NCBI GenBank assembly: GCA_025084515.1
Contig: JAJAGP010000369.1
Coordinates: forward strand, 58,501-122,500
DNA length: 64,000 nucleotides
Direction of reading: 5' to 3'
Source of the DNA: Ancistrus triradiatus
Taxonomy: Eukaryota; Chordata; Actinopteri; Siluriformes; Loricariidae
Shown here: positions 1-12,839 of the stretch, in pieces
Position numbering within the stretch: position 1 is the stretch's first letter
Layout of the letters: each line of letters starts with the position of its first letter
Position numbers and translations under genes: made by a program
Notes under the pieces: model-generated
What the model was told of the DNA's origin: nothing
Databases searched by the model: none
What the model saw: only the letters and a program-made list of their open reading frames with translations

Positions 1-920
1 TGAGAATGCCTCTCTTGTCTTCCTTCCTGTGAGTGGGATCACTTTAGTATGAGCAGTGGGTTACACAAGCCTGAAACCACGTCTACACAAAAGTATCCGT
101 ACAGACCTGGCTGCTGTCTGTTACAGGAAAATGATCGTACGATTTGCTGGCCGTTTGTAAAACTTACAGAAACAACAGCTGTGCTGAAAAAGTGTTAGCT
201 GGGCCAAGAAAGCAGCGTGATGTCTAGCTGGCTGTTCTTCAGAATTGACTAACACCCTTGAGGCGAGTATTCATATTTCTTACGGATTTGTCTCTCATTA
301 ATGCAAACAATTTGTAATCATTTGGATTAGTCATTCAGTGCTGTGGTGCAAATTTGCTCAAATAAACATCAGTCCGTTTGCAAAGTTATGCTGAAAATCT
401 GCTGGAAACAAAGGTAACCTGAACTACAGGGGAAAACGTACTGGTACGTACATCGAGCTTCAGACCAGAAGATGAAGCTTTTAAGTAAGACTTAAATATG
501 AAGCATTAGAATACTCTTTTGTCTCCTTTGTTTTATTTCTCCTTTAGAGACTGTAGCTTGCAAACAGTCGGCTTGCTTATGCATATTGGAGCCAAAAAAG
601 AGTGTCCAGCACATCCCACAGACGTTTGTAAAAGATTGTGATCTGTGGAATTTGGAGGCCAGGGAAACACTGAACTCTGTCACGTTCTTCAATCCAAAAT
701 GTACCGTACAAAATGGCGACAACAGACAAACTAATACTAAAATCTCAAATAGAAGCTTCTTATGTACTTATTTCACTCTCTTCTGGATTTACTTCATTAC
801 TATTGCACCCTTATTTGTTATCTCTTGTCATCCCTTTCCTTCAATCTGCTCCACTTTTACTCTTTCATTCTAGCTTTCCAAACTGTTCTGCTTGCTTTCT
901 CGGTTTTCTCTTTACCCTTT
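1..920. other. No gene recognised
   Basis: I see no exon or RNA gene here. The short open frames overlap on both strands, have no domain-like composition and no convincing splice borders. From about 770 the plus strand becomes very pyrimidine-rich, leading into the dispersed repeat copy that starts near 928. Confidence 0.5.
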
Positions 921-927
921 TTTGCTT

Positions 928-1265
928 TCTTTCTCTTCCATATTTTGTCACAAACATTGTCCTTTCTCATGACTTTCCTAGATGAATATACCGTGTGTAT
1001 TTTCTCTCCTTTTGTGTTTTCTTTTATTTGTCTGTCCCTTTCACAACCACACAAACAATCTAATCGTTAACTGGCAGCATCTCATATAAAGAAACTGCGC
1101 TGGATCTTGGCCAGTTTAGTTTAGAGTATCTGCCCTGAATAAGCTAACCATGTGACTGTGCCATGGCTTCTGGGAAATGTAGTTCACAGGCATAAGGCAC
1201 AAGTTGCACTACTGCCCTCTGCTGCCATCTCTGGTCAGAAGCAGAAGTGCAGAGACAGAGTTGTA
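928..1265 (+). repeat. Dispersed repeat family R1, copy 1
   Basis: This segment shares an ordered series of blocks with 17235-17560 and 60155-60445: TTTGTCACAAA, CTCATGAC followed by CCTAGA, a pyrimidine-rich stretch, AGCATCTCATATAAA followed by GAAACTGC, CTTGGCCA, a GTAGTTC/GTAGCTC block and a CTCTGCTGCC block. Order and orientation are the same in all three copies. The family is not one I can name. It has no tRNA-like boxes and no obvious coding capacity, and a solo LTR or non-autonomous element is possible. Confidence 0.6.
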
Positions 1266-1269
1266 TGTC

Positions 1270-3125
1270 AGTGTGGAACAATGAAGTATTTTGCATGTTT
1301 ATTCAAATATTGAAATTAGAACATGTTAAAATATGCTTCACACTTGCAAAACAGTGGCATGATTTTACTGTGCTTCACTCGAATGCATAAACGTGCACCC
1401 AAGGACAAGACGTGTCCAGCTCGAGCGCTAAAGCAAACAACAACTTAAATCATCTGCCTTCAGCGCAAATCAATATACGCAGAAAACAAAGAGCTACGGC
1501 TTTTACTAAATCAATCAGCACCTCACACACCTTTTATTATCCATTAAAATGATGTAAGTACATAAGAACCTAGAAAGCTGTGGCAGAAAAGCTTCTCATG
1601 TGACTTTCTATTATAAATCAGCTTATTAAGCCTGTTTGGTTCGACAGTCACTGGAAAAGCAGCATGTACGCACATCTTATCCTGAAACCACAACCTGTCC
1701 CTGGGGTTTTTTTCCCCCTGCGCTGATGTCTGTCACAGCAGAGACGCAGCTCAGATAGTTGTTTTTGGAAGAGATTTGTAACAACCACACATCTCAGCGG
1801 GATATTTTGGTAGCCGCAGGATCAGAATCCCTCAGCTGTGATTTTACGCAGACACACACTCGATCTGGTGATGCGTACCAATATTCAGTGGTAGAATTCT
1901 GCGAGGCTTATGCCTAATGGAACGTTATGGGTCTTCCTGGAGGAAAAAAAAAGCCATGAATCAACAGTTTTGATCGTTTCCATAAAATCAAGCAAAAGCC
2001 AGTACGGCTTAAATGCGAAGTAAATACACAAATATTCCATCAGTCATTATGCACGAACGGTGCCATACTTCTTAAAAAGTGTCAATCACAAGTACCCCAG
2101 ACACCGTGTCTCCAGCGTGTCACCCAAATCTAAAATTCAAGAGATGGGGGTAAGTCGTGAAGAAGGAAAGCTCTGTGAAATGCTTACGCAGTAAACCGAG
2201 CAGCAGTAAAAAATTGCCTTATATGGCCAGATGCAATATTAAGAAATGTAAAATAGCAATATTGTGTGTTTAAAGCGTGTTGTAAAATGTGCACAATTTC
2301 CTGTGACTCCCATTCGTAATGCATTAACAGACAGGTTTAGCGTATAAAGTCTTATTTATTGAGTGAAGCAGGTATCACGGCACATAAATACGCATGTGTG
2401 ACATGTTATAATATCTGTTATGGTATTATAGTATTATAAAAGCCATGTTTACAACAGAGAAGCTACATTATATGGCCAAAACTATGTAGACAAATAACAG
2501 AATCGGTTGCTTCAGCTACTCTCACCAGTGTTGTAATCAAGACCGCTAGAGCAGAGTCCGAGTCCAGACCAAGACTTGTCAGATTGAGCACACCACAGCC
2601 TGCTATAGTTTATTGAAATACCGACGTCCGCGATGTAATAAAACGCGACATTGTGTCATATATTCACGCTTCATAAAGTGATGTGCATGTAACTATACAG
2701 GCTTCATAAGGCATGCCTATTTAGCACGTATGGCATTTGTATGTCTTAATTTTTAATGCCATGAATGAGTTCTTAACAACTTGCTTCCAAACTACCAAGT
2801 CACTTAATCTGTTTCAAAAAATTAACATGTTAAAGTCATCATCCCATAGTTGCAGGTCACAAAAACACGAGTGCCTTTCACGGAGGCCTCATTACAGCAG
2901 ACAGTAAAACAGCAGACTGGGGAAGAAGGTGCAAAATAGATCATAGGTCAACGAGGGCTGCATTACCGAGGAAGGAAACAGGAGAACTTTTATAGAGCGG
3001 TATAATCACTTTATAGACAACCTGCTTGCCAACTAGCAGACCACGATGACCTGTGTCATTAAACGACGTACTAGGGCACAGACAAAAGGAGGAATGGGCA
3101 CAGTGGGTGTAGATTACGTTCCTAA
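1270..3125. other. No gene recognised (AT-rich intergenic DNA)
   Basis: Nothing here has coding character or repeat structure that I can support. The stretch is AT-rich with short homopolymers. Confidence 0.45.
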
Positions 3126-3129
3126 AGTC

Positions 3130-3265
3130 GATTCACTCATTTTCTGTACCTGCTTAATCCAATTCAGGCAGGGCACCAGTCCTTTATAGGGCACACACAC
3201 ACACACACACTGGTAACCTTAGAAATGCACATGGTCATGAGGAGAACATGCAAACTCCCACTCAA
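3130..3265 (+). repeat. Degenerate fish dispersed-repeat fragment with (CA)n
   Basis: The series TTTTCTGTACCTGCTTAATC, GGCAGGGCACCAGTCC, a CA run at about 3189-3211 and GAGGAGAACATGCAAACTCC is typical of a very common teleost interspersed repeat whose members carry a CA tract and an ACATGCAAACTCC tail. This copy is diverged and truncated. Confidence 0.6.
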
Positions 3266-4049
3266 CAACCAGGTCTCGCCTAGACTACATGTCAATTAAA
3301 GTATAAAAAGGAATAAACGCTACCACTGAAGCACGTAATCATTGTTTATGGATTTGCCATAGGTGCCACCACTGGATGCACACGGATTTATGATCCCTAA
3401 CATGCCAGTCATTTAATGATCCTCCATGCACCTGATTGATCCTGTTATTCACACCTGGTTCATTCATTGGTAGCTCTGCTATCATTTCCGCTCCTCCTTA
3501 TCACCATAGAAAGGCAGTTGTTAATTATTCCTAAAACCTTCCTGGGTCTATTCCGTCAGATGAGACACTGACGCTATTAAAGTAATGAGTGTGTCAGGGT
3601 TCAAAGCACGATCACATGTGATGGACCAAGAGGCCATATCACATGAACATACCTTTATTGGCACTGGCTAATTACGCTATCAGTCGTGGGGGCTCTGATG
3701 TAATGTGTAAAGAGAAGCTGCTTTTTTGGGTTATGATCAACCCCCTCGAAATGGTTATGTTTATGGTTATTTATACTGTTGTAGTACTCAAGGCTGCTGT
3801 AATGAGGTTTCTGTTGAAAGTTACACACGTTTTTGTGACCTACAACTACCGCATGATGACTTTAATATGTTAATTTTTTTGTTCCATAATGTGAAAAAGA
3901 GAGTTTCAATCAACATGTTTTATTATGGACTAGTCTGACATTAAGATTGTCAGCGTACATTTTCAGTTTTTGAAAACATTTTCAGAGTAGGTGGAGAACT
4001 AGAAAAAGAAAGCTTACATTTTAGAGACAAAGACCATCCCGTCCACGAG

Positions 4050-4450
4050 TAACATGCCCCTGAGTGGCACATCGGTAGAGCACGGGCACTGGAATCCTGT
4101 GATCAGACTCAAACTCCTCCAGGGTTGGTTACCTCTCAAAGCCTACAGATATTCAAGCAGAACTACTGTGGTGCCAAAGCGGTTAAGGTTCCGGACTATA
4201 GGCTTACAGATCCATGGTTTGAGTGCCAAGCTGCCACTGGTTTTTGAGCAATCGCTGAAAGTAGGACAGATTTTGATTATGCAGGAATGAGGTATGCGTT
4301 TTCCAATAAGAAATAATGCTGACAGGCTTCCACTATAACAATACTCTGAATTCATCTTACAAACCGACCAACAAGGGTTCAGCAAAGTTTCCACTGGCAT
4401 CTCTAATGTATTCCTGTACATGTGCCCTGTGATGGATGGATGCCCATGTC
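4050..4450 (+). repeat. tRNA-derived SINE-like fragments
   Basis: A piece with GGTGCCAAAGCGGTTAAGG, then GCCAAGCTGCCACTG and a TGAGCAA block, resembles the GGTTAAGG / CAAGCTGCCACTG region of tRNA-derived fish SINEs. The tail near 4418-4450 has the GTGCCCTGTGATGGATGG motif often found at the 3' end of such elements. Upstream, 4055-4125 looks like another tRNA-head piece. All are diverged, and the open frames across them are accidental. Confidence 0.5.
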
Positions 4451-4459
4451 TAGTGTTAG

Positions 4460-5330
4460 GTTCCCACCTTTTTATTCAGCTATTAAGTGGGTATAAAAAT
4501 AACGATTGAATGTACAATAACAACGCAGGTAATTATGTGAAACAGCTTTACAGTACGAAGAATTGATCAGACATGATCCCCACCATCCACCACTGATATC
4601 TACCTACAAAAGATAACAAATTATAATGTAATCTACATTTGTAATAGCTGCCTGGACCTGTTGCAAGACTGATTTACTTCAGGAATCATCTTCACTCGGG
4701 TGAGTTGTATTCAGGTCCAAAGTTGACATGATATTGTTTTATCAGGGTAATTGAGTAGATGGAATTATACGTATTATGAAGCACGCTGGTGCACGCCAGT
4801 AGTCGTCCCTGCTTTTATTGCTTAATGACTTGTTTTTCCAACAATTAACACACTTGTCAAACCACAGAGTGAAATAAAGCACTGGAACATTGAGAAATGT
4901 TTAACCTCTTAACTTTTACAGCGGCTAGTACCAGAGCGTCATGTACATGAAACGGTACGTTAAACAGGAATATATGCAACATATCTGAGTCCAAAACTCT
5001 GAGTAACACTCACTGTTTCTGCCGTGTGTTTTATTTTGTTATTTTATTCTATTGATTATTTTCAGCCAGCTGAATCATTTGCACTTGTTAAGCTTTTCCA
5101 ATAGGAGGCAACAATTTCAGACACTTTTCAGACAAAAGTCTGAATTACATCCAGGGTATCTTAATATCATTTTAGAGGTCTGAAGAAAAATGCATGCAGG
5201 CTTGAGCCAACACACATTTGCTTCTTCGAAAACTATTCATTGCTAATTGATTGTAAAATGACAGAATCCTATAAGCAAATAGAAAGCAAACTGAAGACGA
5301 GTGCAGATTGCCATCCTGATACTTGACCTG
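4460..5330. other. No gene recognised
   Basis: AT-rich DNA without recognisable exons. I see no tandem structure. Confidence 0.4.
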
Positions 5331-5569
5331 GAATTCCCCTCAAGATCTCTAGGGGGCATTAATGCCTTGCAGCAGGCACAGGCCGGCTCGGAACAAGGTC
5401 CTTTCCGTCATCGGTTGGGGTGGCATCACTCTGGATGTAAACAAACCTCCCTGGTTCGTCTCCCACCTCTGCTGATTTTCAAGTTTGACATTTCCAAGGC
5501 ATGAAGTACCGAGATCTAGTCAGTGCCCCTTTTGCAACACCCCCTAGTGGTCCTAAGGGAGGGACGTAT

Positions 5570-5665
5570 CCTGAAGCAGCAAAAGCAGCCCAGACTGTGA
5601 TGCTCCCTCCACCATGCTTCATGGTTGAGCATTGTTGTACTCCTTCTGCACTACACCTTGCATTT
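5570..5665 (-). pseudogene. Tc1-like transposase fragment
   Basis: Read on the minus strand, the segment gives MKHGGGSITVWAAFAASG, the conserved 'KHGGGS-x-VWAAF' stretch around a catalytic region of Tc1-family transposases. Only this short piece is recognisable and the flanks do not continue the protein. It is a decayed, truncated copy with no coding potential. Confidence 0.65.
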
Positions 5666-6284
5666 ATGGTGTGATCTTTGCATTTCTTTTCCCCCATTTG
5701 TCATACTATGAAGGAGAAATCGACACAAATGGGCAGCCTTTCTTTATAACTAACCACGAAACACATTCGATGTCGGTACAAGGAAGAAACAAAGACCTTG
5801 ACTTTCCATCATTTGCGTGCAGCGCTGTTATATAATGCAGGGTTAATGCTGAATGATGAACTTTGTTCCCTTTCCGACCTGTTTTTTTCACAGTCTCCCA
5901 GAAAAACACATGATGTAATGATTACACTCATTATCTTCCTCATATCAGATCAGAAGCATGACTGAGAGAGAGGTGGATGAGCGCAAAGCAATAAAGATAT
6001 TATTATAATAATCACCCCATTCCTATTGATGCCCAGTAAAAAAGAAAAACCAAATGAATGACTGATGCTGGAATGCACCTTATATTGGACTTTAAAAGCT
6101 GGAAGTTGCTCTTGCCTGAGCTGATTGATTAGTATAAGGAGCTACTGACAATCATATGAGGGTAAAATAACTGCGTTAAAATGTAGATGCCACAAGCAGA
6201 CACTTCTGAGGGTCAAACGGATTTCTCCTGGTATGAGACCTGTTCCACCTGTTAGAGCAGCCAAATCCGAGGGTAGCCGGTAAC

Positions 6285-6425
6285 ACGCATCAGACTGCCA
6301 CAACTGCATATTAATTCTGCCGCAGGGGCTAATTGATCATCAGTACATCAATATGCAGTTTGCATAAAATTATTCCCTGTTAAATAGTCTATAGACAGGG
6401 TCACCTCTTCAATAATGCTAATCAC
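6285..6425. promoter_or_regulatory. Candidate conserved non-coding element
   Basis: The block contains ATATTAATTC, CTAATTGATCATCA, CATCAATATGCAGTTTGCAT and AATAATGCTAATCACC, a dense set of homeodomain- and POU-like words in otherwise unique DNA. It is not coding. This is a guess from composition; no alignment was possible. Confidence 0.25.
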
Positions 6426-7391
6426 CCTTAGTCCTTTAGCGGTCAGTCCAAAGCAATGATGGACCACGCCGCCGCTGATGTAACACTCGCTCTCTGTGGC
6501 ATCTTTTTTGGTCATGTTGTTTTTTTGTAAACTATACCGCTTGATACAGTGCAAAGTATTCACAGCTAAACAGCTGGAGGAAAACAGAACGAACAAGCAG
6601 TTCTGAAAGAGCCAAAATAAAGACCTCATGCTTTTTGTAAGATGGGAAAAACCCTGATGAGACTTGAGAGCCGAATATCTGGATAACACACATCTGGAAA
6701 AAGCACAGACCTGAACTTTTGGTTCCAGGAATCTGAGAACTCTGGATTTCAAGTGCAAGTGACCTCGACTTTTGGTGATGGAGAGCACAGACCCTTATGT
6801 CATCTTGCCAGAGGCAGGGTACGAACCAGCATTCTATGAACTGAGCCACCTCTGTTCCAGGTTATGGAGATCCATACACATACAGCAAGCAAAAAGACCT
6901 CCAGATGCCAACCTGCACATGCAGAAACTGAGGTCTGGGTACCTCGTGTCCATACAGAGGAGGCAGGTTCCTGTAAAAGGATTCATTGAGACGGATCCTG
7001 ACAATATGCAACTTTTAAAAAGCCACTAAACACCACCTCGTCAGAGGCAGGCCCATTCGTTAGAGCTCCGGTTCCGAAATGCGGTTTGGGCGTAGAACGC
7101 TGCACCACTCAGGCACTGTGGACTAAATCCTCCTGATAGTGCTGTTGTAATTCAGAAGGGAGGCGTAACCAAATATTAAGAAAGAAATGGCACATTATGT
7201 TGGCCAGGGAGACATTCATTCCCTTTTTAGGATCAGATTTTATCAGTTAATGGTAAGATCATTTAGAATAAGCTAAACTAGAGAGGAAAACTTCCCAAAA
7301 GAGCGCAGTACAGTCCAGAGAGAAAAATCAGGACTCGGTTTGAACTGCAGGACAAATATGAGGCTGTGATGCCGCTTGCTGGAACAAAAGA

Positions 7392-7432
7392 GGTACTGTT
7401 GGCGCTCTCTCTCTGTCTCTCTCTCTGTCTCC
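7392..7432. repeat. (CT)n microsatellite
   Basis: An interrupted CT run, CTCTCTCTCTGTCTCTCTCT and onward, in intergenic DNA. It accounts for the apparent open frame on the minus strand rich in Glu-Arg-Glu. Confidence 0.85.
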
Positions 7433-7849
7433 AGTGGCGGTAACAGGTCAGCGTCCCAAAAGAAATCCATTATAACAAAAAGTCTACAAAGCAGCACCTG
7501 CTGCACACTTTGCTACGCCATTACACAAACCATTATCCATTAACTTCAGTTAATAATTTATGAACAGCGCAAGATAACAATACAAATAACAATGCAGCCA
7601 GATTCATGGTCGCAGCGCACACAGTGTAAGGCAGGGCAGACGGAGCCAAAATCCTTCAGAGTCGACCAAACTCACGTCTTTGGAAGCTTATGCAGAGGGA
7701 AAATACAATACAAATCTAAAACAGGTTCAGTTCAGCATCGAGTACACAAAGACTTGAACGGATTTTCGGTTTGTGTTCCGAGCGTTGTAGTCTCAGGCGC
7801 CTGCGCCTCACAGGTTGTTAAACCCCTACGTACTTGATCTGCATTGATA

Positions 7850-8060
7850 AGATACTGAAGTGCTCACCATTAAAGTGATTAATGACTCCGAGTTTGAGCG
7901 TTTTCTGAAATGACAAAACATGCGTCGCTCTGCCAGAGTTATAAATGCATCCTCGCCCTCAATGGTACAATTCATTAGAGATGCTATTAGCATGCGTAAT
8001 TATGCTAATCAAGCAGTAATTAAGTGTCGGGTCTTCTGAGGCTGTTGTTTCTTGGCCTAT
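7850..8060. promoter_or_regulatory. Candidate conserved non-coding element
   Basis: The core has GATGCTATTAGCATGCGTAA followed by TTATGCTAATCAAGCAG and TAATTAAG. It contains an octamer-type ATGCTAAT word, several TAAT homeobox cores and a small palindrome. There is no coding frame and no repeat signature, and the complexity is higher than in the flanking AT-rich DNA. It lies about 6.7 kb beyond the 3' end of ppfibp2. The regulatory role is inference only. Confidence 0.3.
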
Positions 8061-8879
8061 TAATTTTCTTAAATATAGTGATTAGTGCTTTTTGCAACAC
8101 AATATGATGTTCAGTTGGAGAGTTCGGCTATTTTTGACACGGCTATTGCCCACATGTACATAGAATTAAAGAAAGATCAAGGCAAGCAGTCTCTGCCGCA
8201 AGTACTTACACGTGTGTAGCTGGGCTGGCCACATACTTATGGCCATACAGTGTTTGCAGGCACAGTTCTCAAGTGTTTGCCCTTGCTGACATTTTCTCTG
8301 CCACTGATCATACTTTCTTGTTAAACTGCATTGTCAGAGCTAATTGCTGGTAGCCCAGTGTTTGGACTTCACAGAGTTGTGTGTCTGTATAAAAACTAAT
8401 CCGGTCCGACGTTGCTCTCTTTTTGTTTCCCCGTCAGAGAAGACAGGTGTTCTGATTGGACTTGAAAGGCCGGTTGCATTATAAGACGAGTGTCAGTGTG
8501 GATCACCAGCTGAAATACCTCCGGGTCGTGCCATTGTCACTGTTTTCTGCTTTTCAGAGCGTCAATCTGCTGAGCTACAAAATAAAGTATTTGAGAGGAG
8601 AAAGGGCAAAATGAGTACTGGTGCCGCACAGGGAGGGTTAGAATGTGCCTCCGTACAACCTTCAGCCACCGCCTTTTCCACAGAAGTGGGTCCACTTCTG
8701 CAGTAAGCGACCTCCTTCCTCAGACGTGGCCAGTTGTGCCTATGGAGGCCCATCTAAGGTCTAAGACTGGAATTTGGGCAAAGCTAGACAGGGCGCAGAG
8801 GGCATGAGGAAACCAGCAGACCAGGGCTGCCCCATGTAAAACAATGAGAGACCTGGTCCAGCATCGCTGTGACCTTGGG

Positions 8880-8965
8880 GATGCCTTCCAGCCGGGTCAG
8901 GTGTCGCATGCAGGCACAATTTGCTGTGTCTGACTGAGGGAAGGCCAGTACTGGCATCCTTAAAA
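8880..8965 (+). repeat. SINE family S1 fragment (tail)
   Basis: The piece around TTTGCTGTGTCTGACTGAGG then GAAGGCCAGTACTGG matches the body of the S1 repeats found in ppfibp2 introns (25815-25935, 28245-28440, 31300-31465). Only part of the element is kept. Confidence 0.45.
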
Positions 8966-9009
8966 ATAATATCGTCCTTCATTTTTATTATTTATTTGTT
9001 GTTTTTTAC

Positions 9010-10370
9010 TTTCTAAATCCATAGTGGGCTCCTTTACGGCTTCCTGAGACATCACTGCGAACATTTCTTAAGTCATTCCCTTTCTCAGTGCCTTTCCTTT
9101 CCAGCCACTTTCCTTTAGAGAAAGCTCCGTCTCTAAATTAAGTCACACAAAACGCAATAAACTCTAAATCTTCCTCAGCTACCCATAAATGTTTCTTCCT
9201 TTTAATGCGCATGGGCTGGTGGAAATTCTTACAAGTTAACTTTTATGTGCTTTGCCTGATATAACTTAATACACGTTCACAATCAAAGAAATCGCGCCGG
9301 AACTGCACACAGATGGCCAACGAGGTCATCATTACTTCATACGGTCCCGATTTATCCTAAACGATTTGCCCAAATGCTCGCTTTAGCCGAGCGTCCTTAT
9401 TACTTCATTCATCACTAACACCTCCATAGAAGTACAAACAGTTCCCAAACGTGTTACCTTATCCAAACCTTCTAACAAGGATGGACGGAAGCCGTGGCAC
9501 AGCTGCACAAACACGGCTGAGATGTCATCATAACAGAGAGGGTGTTCACTGACCACTAAACCACCTGGCTATCTGATGCCAGCCGTGTCAACTCCCCCAC
9601 TCGCCACTGGGACTTGTAGCCTGGCACTCCGGATAAAGACTCTTTTCTCCGGACTGCTGCTCCAGCTGCAGCTCCTGCTGGGTTTTCTTTATGAGCAGGA
9701 GGTGGGAAGAGAGACTTCTGAAGGGTTCATGAATACGCCTCTCAAAATTCCAGAGTGAGGTGAAGAGCTCTGCTGCTTCCTCTACGATTGTTTATTCTGT
9801 AAATCCAATGGTTTAATCATGCAAGGTGCCGCTCGACCCGCTGAAAGGTGAGTGATGGTTACACAAATTTCCTCTTTAGAACCTCAGGGTCTGTTCATTA
9901 TTCAAGAAAATACGAGCCAGGCCATTCGCTCTGTTTTTGTAGTAATGTAATTGTCCAATTCATCTCAATTTTTGGGAAATGTTAGCGATATTTATGGAAG
10001 CGGGCGTGCCAGAGCACTTTGAATTCCCGTGGATATTTGAGATGATAATAATAAAAAAATAATAGTAACGACAACTAAGGAAGCCATGTGTGCTGAATAG
10101 GAGACAAGGAACAAAATCTGCTTAAAAAGACCACTTACTTAAACTGACCCAAACACATCTGCAATAATGTGTAAGACTTCAACAAAATCACTTTTTATTT
10201 ACTGTAATCGTAAGATGTCATTTCGTAGCATTTGTCCACTTTTTGTTTTAACAAAAAGAATTCCAGATAACACCCACATACCTCCCTGCCCACCTCTAGA
10301 CAGAGACCAGGATAAAACATTAAGCAGGATAAACAGAAAATGGTTTATAATAACAGTAACAACATTAATG
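9010..10370. other. No gene recognised
   Basis: No exon-like segment was found. Short open frames lack splice borders and protein-like composition. Confidence 0.4.
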
Positions 10371-10379
10371 AAGCAGTGT

Positions 10380-10455
10380 TGTGGGCTTGGTGGAAACAGC
10401 CAGATGCTGGAAACTGGACTACCAGAGGGCCTGGGTTCGAATCCCAGGTGGGGCT
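10380..10455 (+). repeat. tRNA-derived SINE head
   Basis: A perfect B-box word, GGTTCGAATCC, preceded by GGACTACCAGAGGGCC resembles the promoter half of a tRNA-derived SINE. I do not call it a tRNA gene because I could not fold a clean acceptor stem and anticodon arm. Confidence 0.5.
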
Positions 10456-11624
10456 TACAGCTGGAACGGACTCAAACTGCGCTCACGTCATCCCAGTAAT
10501 AATAATGAGACCTTCTCACCCTTTCGGACACTCAGTTGTTTTGTAAACCAGTAGAAGTGTACGCTAGATTCCACCAGGACCCCCGAAGCTCTTTAAATCA
10601 TCTCCCATCAGGATCGTTTAGCGAAGGCAGAGCTGTTTGATGGACTAGAAGGATCCACACGAGGACGTTTGACTGCTCTTTCTGACGGAGCACTCAGATT
10701 GCCTTTCACAGCTCCAGCCTTGTTGGCAGCGGGATGTCATCATGTTGGCATGGCTGTCAGACTGCACTAACGCCGAGCGAGACGCCACACTACGGGGCAC
10801 CGGCTGATGCACTCACCCGCCTCGGCAGCGAATATGCTTCCCAAACCGTCAAGCTGGTGGCCACTGAGTGACAAGAACAACGAGTGACAATTTACAAAAC
10901 AGCGTTGTGCTTTCTCTTTCTGACTTTTAATGCACTCACTGCCCACTCGACTGGAATTAGAAAATCCATCTGTACTGATGTGATAGCAAGACAGCTGTTC
11001 TGTTCTGACCTTTTTCTCACATAGTTTCAGAGATACTCTACATGGATTCCTCTCTCAATTTCAAGTCCAGGTTTTGTGCAGGCCGGCGAGGTTCTTCCAC
11101 ATCCGACCAGAATTTCTTGACCTCTGCCAATCCCAGATGTATTCCCACGCACAATGCTAATTCCACCTTAAATGCGGCTGCTCAGTTGTTGTGTCCTCCC
11201 TGTGATAATAATATAGTAGCAAAATGGCAGGACGTCGGTGACCGCAGTGAAATCCTCTCCTAAATTTGAGCAAATCCACTGGATGGGAGCAATCTTGGAT
11301 AACTTAAGGTTGCACCGGCTACAATTCAAGTTGGTGGCACGCCTTTTTCCATCAGTCCCCCATCCCGTGGTCGGAAGGGAATGAAAGGTGGCCAACAGCA
11401 CGGGACGGTTCCAAGAAGAAATCTTCTTTTATTTATATTACCAGTTACAAACACACACATACAAACGAGCGCTCCGACCACAGCAGCTTGTAAGAAACTA
11501 CATACTATCCACTTTTCCTTACAGAATTTTAACATGTACTTCTATTAAAGCTTTTACACAATGTTCTTCTCGGCTGTTCCACTCTATATAACAATAAGAT
11601 TGCATTAGGATGAAGCTCTACCTG

Positions 11625-11860
11625 TGTGGAGTTTGCATGTTCTCCCTTTGTCTGCACTGGTTTCCTCCAGGTGCACTGTCACATTCCAAAGACATGCGGT
11701 AGGTCAATTCGGGTCTCTAAAGTGTCTGTGTGAGTGAGTGAGTGTGCCTGCGATGGACTGGCGCCCTGTCGAGAATTAGTTGTGCCCTGTGCTGCCAGTT
11801 AGGCCCCGGCCCTCTGCCACCTTGAATTTATTAAAGTGGGTATGGAAAGTGGGTGAGTAA
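11625..11860 (+). repeat. SINE / interspersed repeat tail
   Basis: The order GTGGAGTTTGCATGTTCTCC, TGGTTTCCTCCAGGTGC, CATTCCAAAGACATGCGGTA and TGCGATGGACTGGCGCCCTG is characteristic of a widespread teleost SINE body and tail. The copy is long enough to be confident of the class but diverged. Confidence 0.75.
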
Positions 11861-12055
11861 ATTATTATTACTTTTTTTGTTTTTTGTTTTTTTACAAAAA
11901 CAGAATTTTTTTTTCCAAGTTCTTGGATGGTTTTATCGCTCGTCTTACTTGAATTTTGTTTTTGTTTGCCCACGGTCAAGGTGTTTTTATGAAATGTTTT
12001 TTATATCCAAGTAACCCATGTAAGGTTTTGCTTGTTTGCTCTTACAGCGTATGTT

Positions 12056-12080
12056 AAACAAACAAACAAACAAACATTTC
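12056..12080. repeat. (AAAC)n microsatellite
   Basis: Five to six perfect AAAC units in intergenic DNA. Confidence 0.9.
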
Positions 12081-12239
12081 TTCTAAAAAAATAAAAAAGG
12101 TGCATGTGAGGTAATGTGAGATAAGCTTATTATTCAGATAAAATACACTAAAGTGCAATGCCCTGTCCACAGAAGTGTTATTTTGGCACTGAATGGACCA
12201 TTTTATATTATTGCATATGCCATAAATCACCGGGAAAGC

Positions 12240-12560
12240 ACCGGCTCTGTGAGGAGAAAATAAGAATAATTGTATATAATCATTAGCAAAGCGGCTATAA
12301 ATTATTCATGTAAATGCAGCAATGGTATTTTACTTAGATTTTTTTCCGCGCTTTCTACTGCCATTAACAACTTCACAGCCAATAACTGTCACAGTTGCAT
12401 TCACTTAATTAAAACAATAGATATCATACAGGAAGCTGTGGTGTCATTCATCGCCCAGTTCCCCGTGCAATGCAACTTCCTGCAGTCTCTTTATGTGAGC
12501 GGCGGGCATAAATAATAGCCATTAAAATGCCAGCGAATGGGCATCAGACCACATTATTGA
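12240..12560. promoter_or_regulatory. Candidate conserved non-coding element
   Basis: A block of about 300 bp with many TAAT, ATTA and CATAAAT words (GCTATAAATTATTCATGT, CACTTAATTAAAACAATAG, GGGCATAAATAATAGCC) and no repeat signature. It stands out from neighbouring SINE debris by its complexity and homeodomain-like word density, which is the usual look of a vertebrate enhancer. A plus-strand open frame crosses part of it but has no protein-like features. Confidence 0.3.
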
Positions 12561-12839
12561 AATTAGATAGCATGCACCACTGTAAAAAGTGCTGCCTGTT
12601 TTTACAAGGCATAAGTAGAATAAAAAAATCTATACCCTATATTTTTTAGCTGACATCACAAGCGAAAGAAATATTATTTAACAAGTCCCTTTTCTGGCCT
12701 GAGCTTTCATGACGTGATCCAAAACAAAAACATGATTCCTCCTCATTAGATTTTTGTTTTCTGTCGAAATATAGCTAGGTTGTAAGAAACGTTATTTATT
12801 TACTTACATATTTATTTATTTACCTTCAAATTAACATAA

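Noticed and set aside
713..1070. Hydrophobic Leu/Phe/Ser-rich ORFs that look like membrane segments
   Set aside because: The region is a pyrimidine-rich tract, where any frame encodes Leu, Phe and Ser. Three overlapping frames show the same bias.
6348..6849. Two overlapping minus-strand ORFs of 146 and 105 codons
   Set aside because: No domain-like composition, no splice context, and the two frames conflict. Probably chance.
10380..10455. A tRNA gene
   Set aside because: It has a good B box but no convincing acceptor stem, D arm or anticodon loop. A SINE head is more likely.
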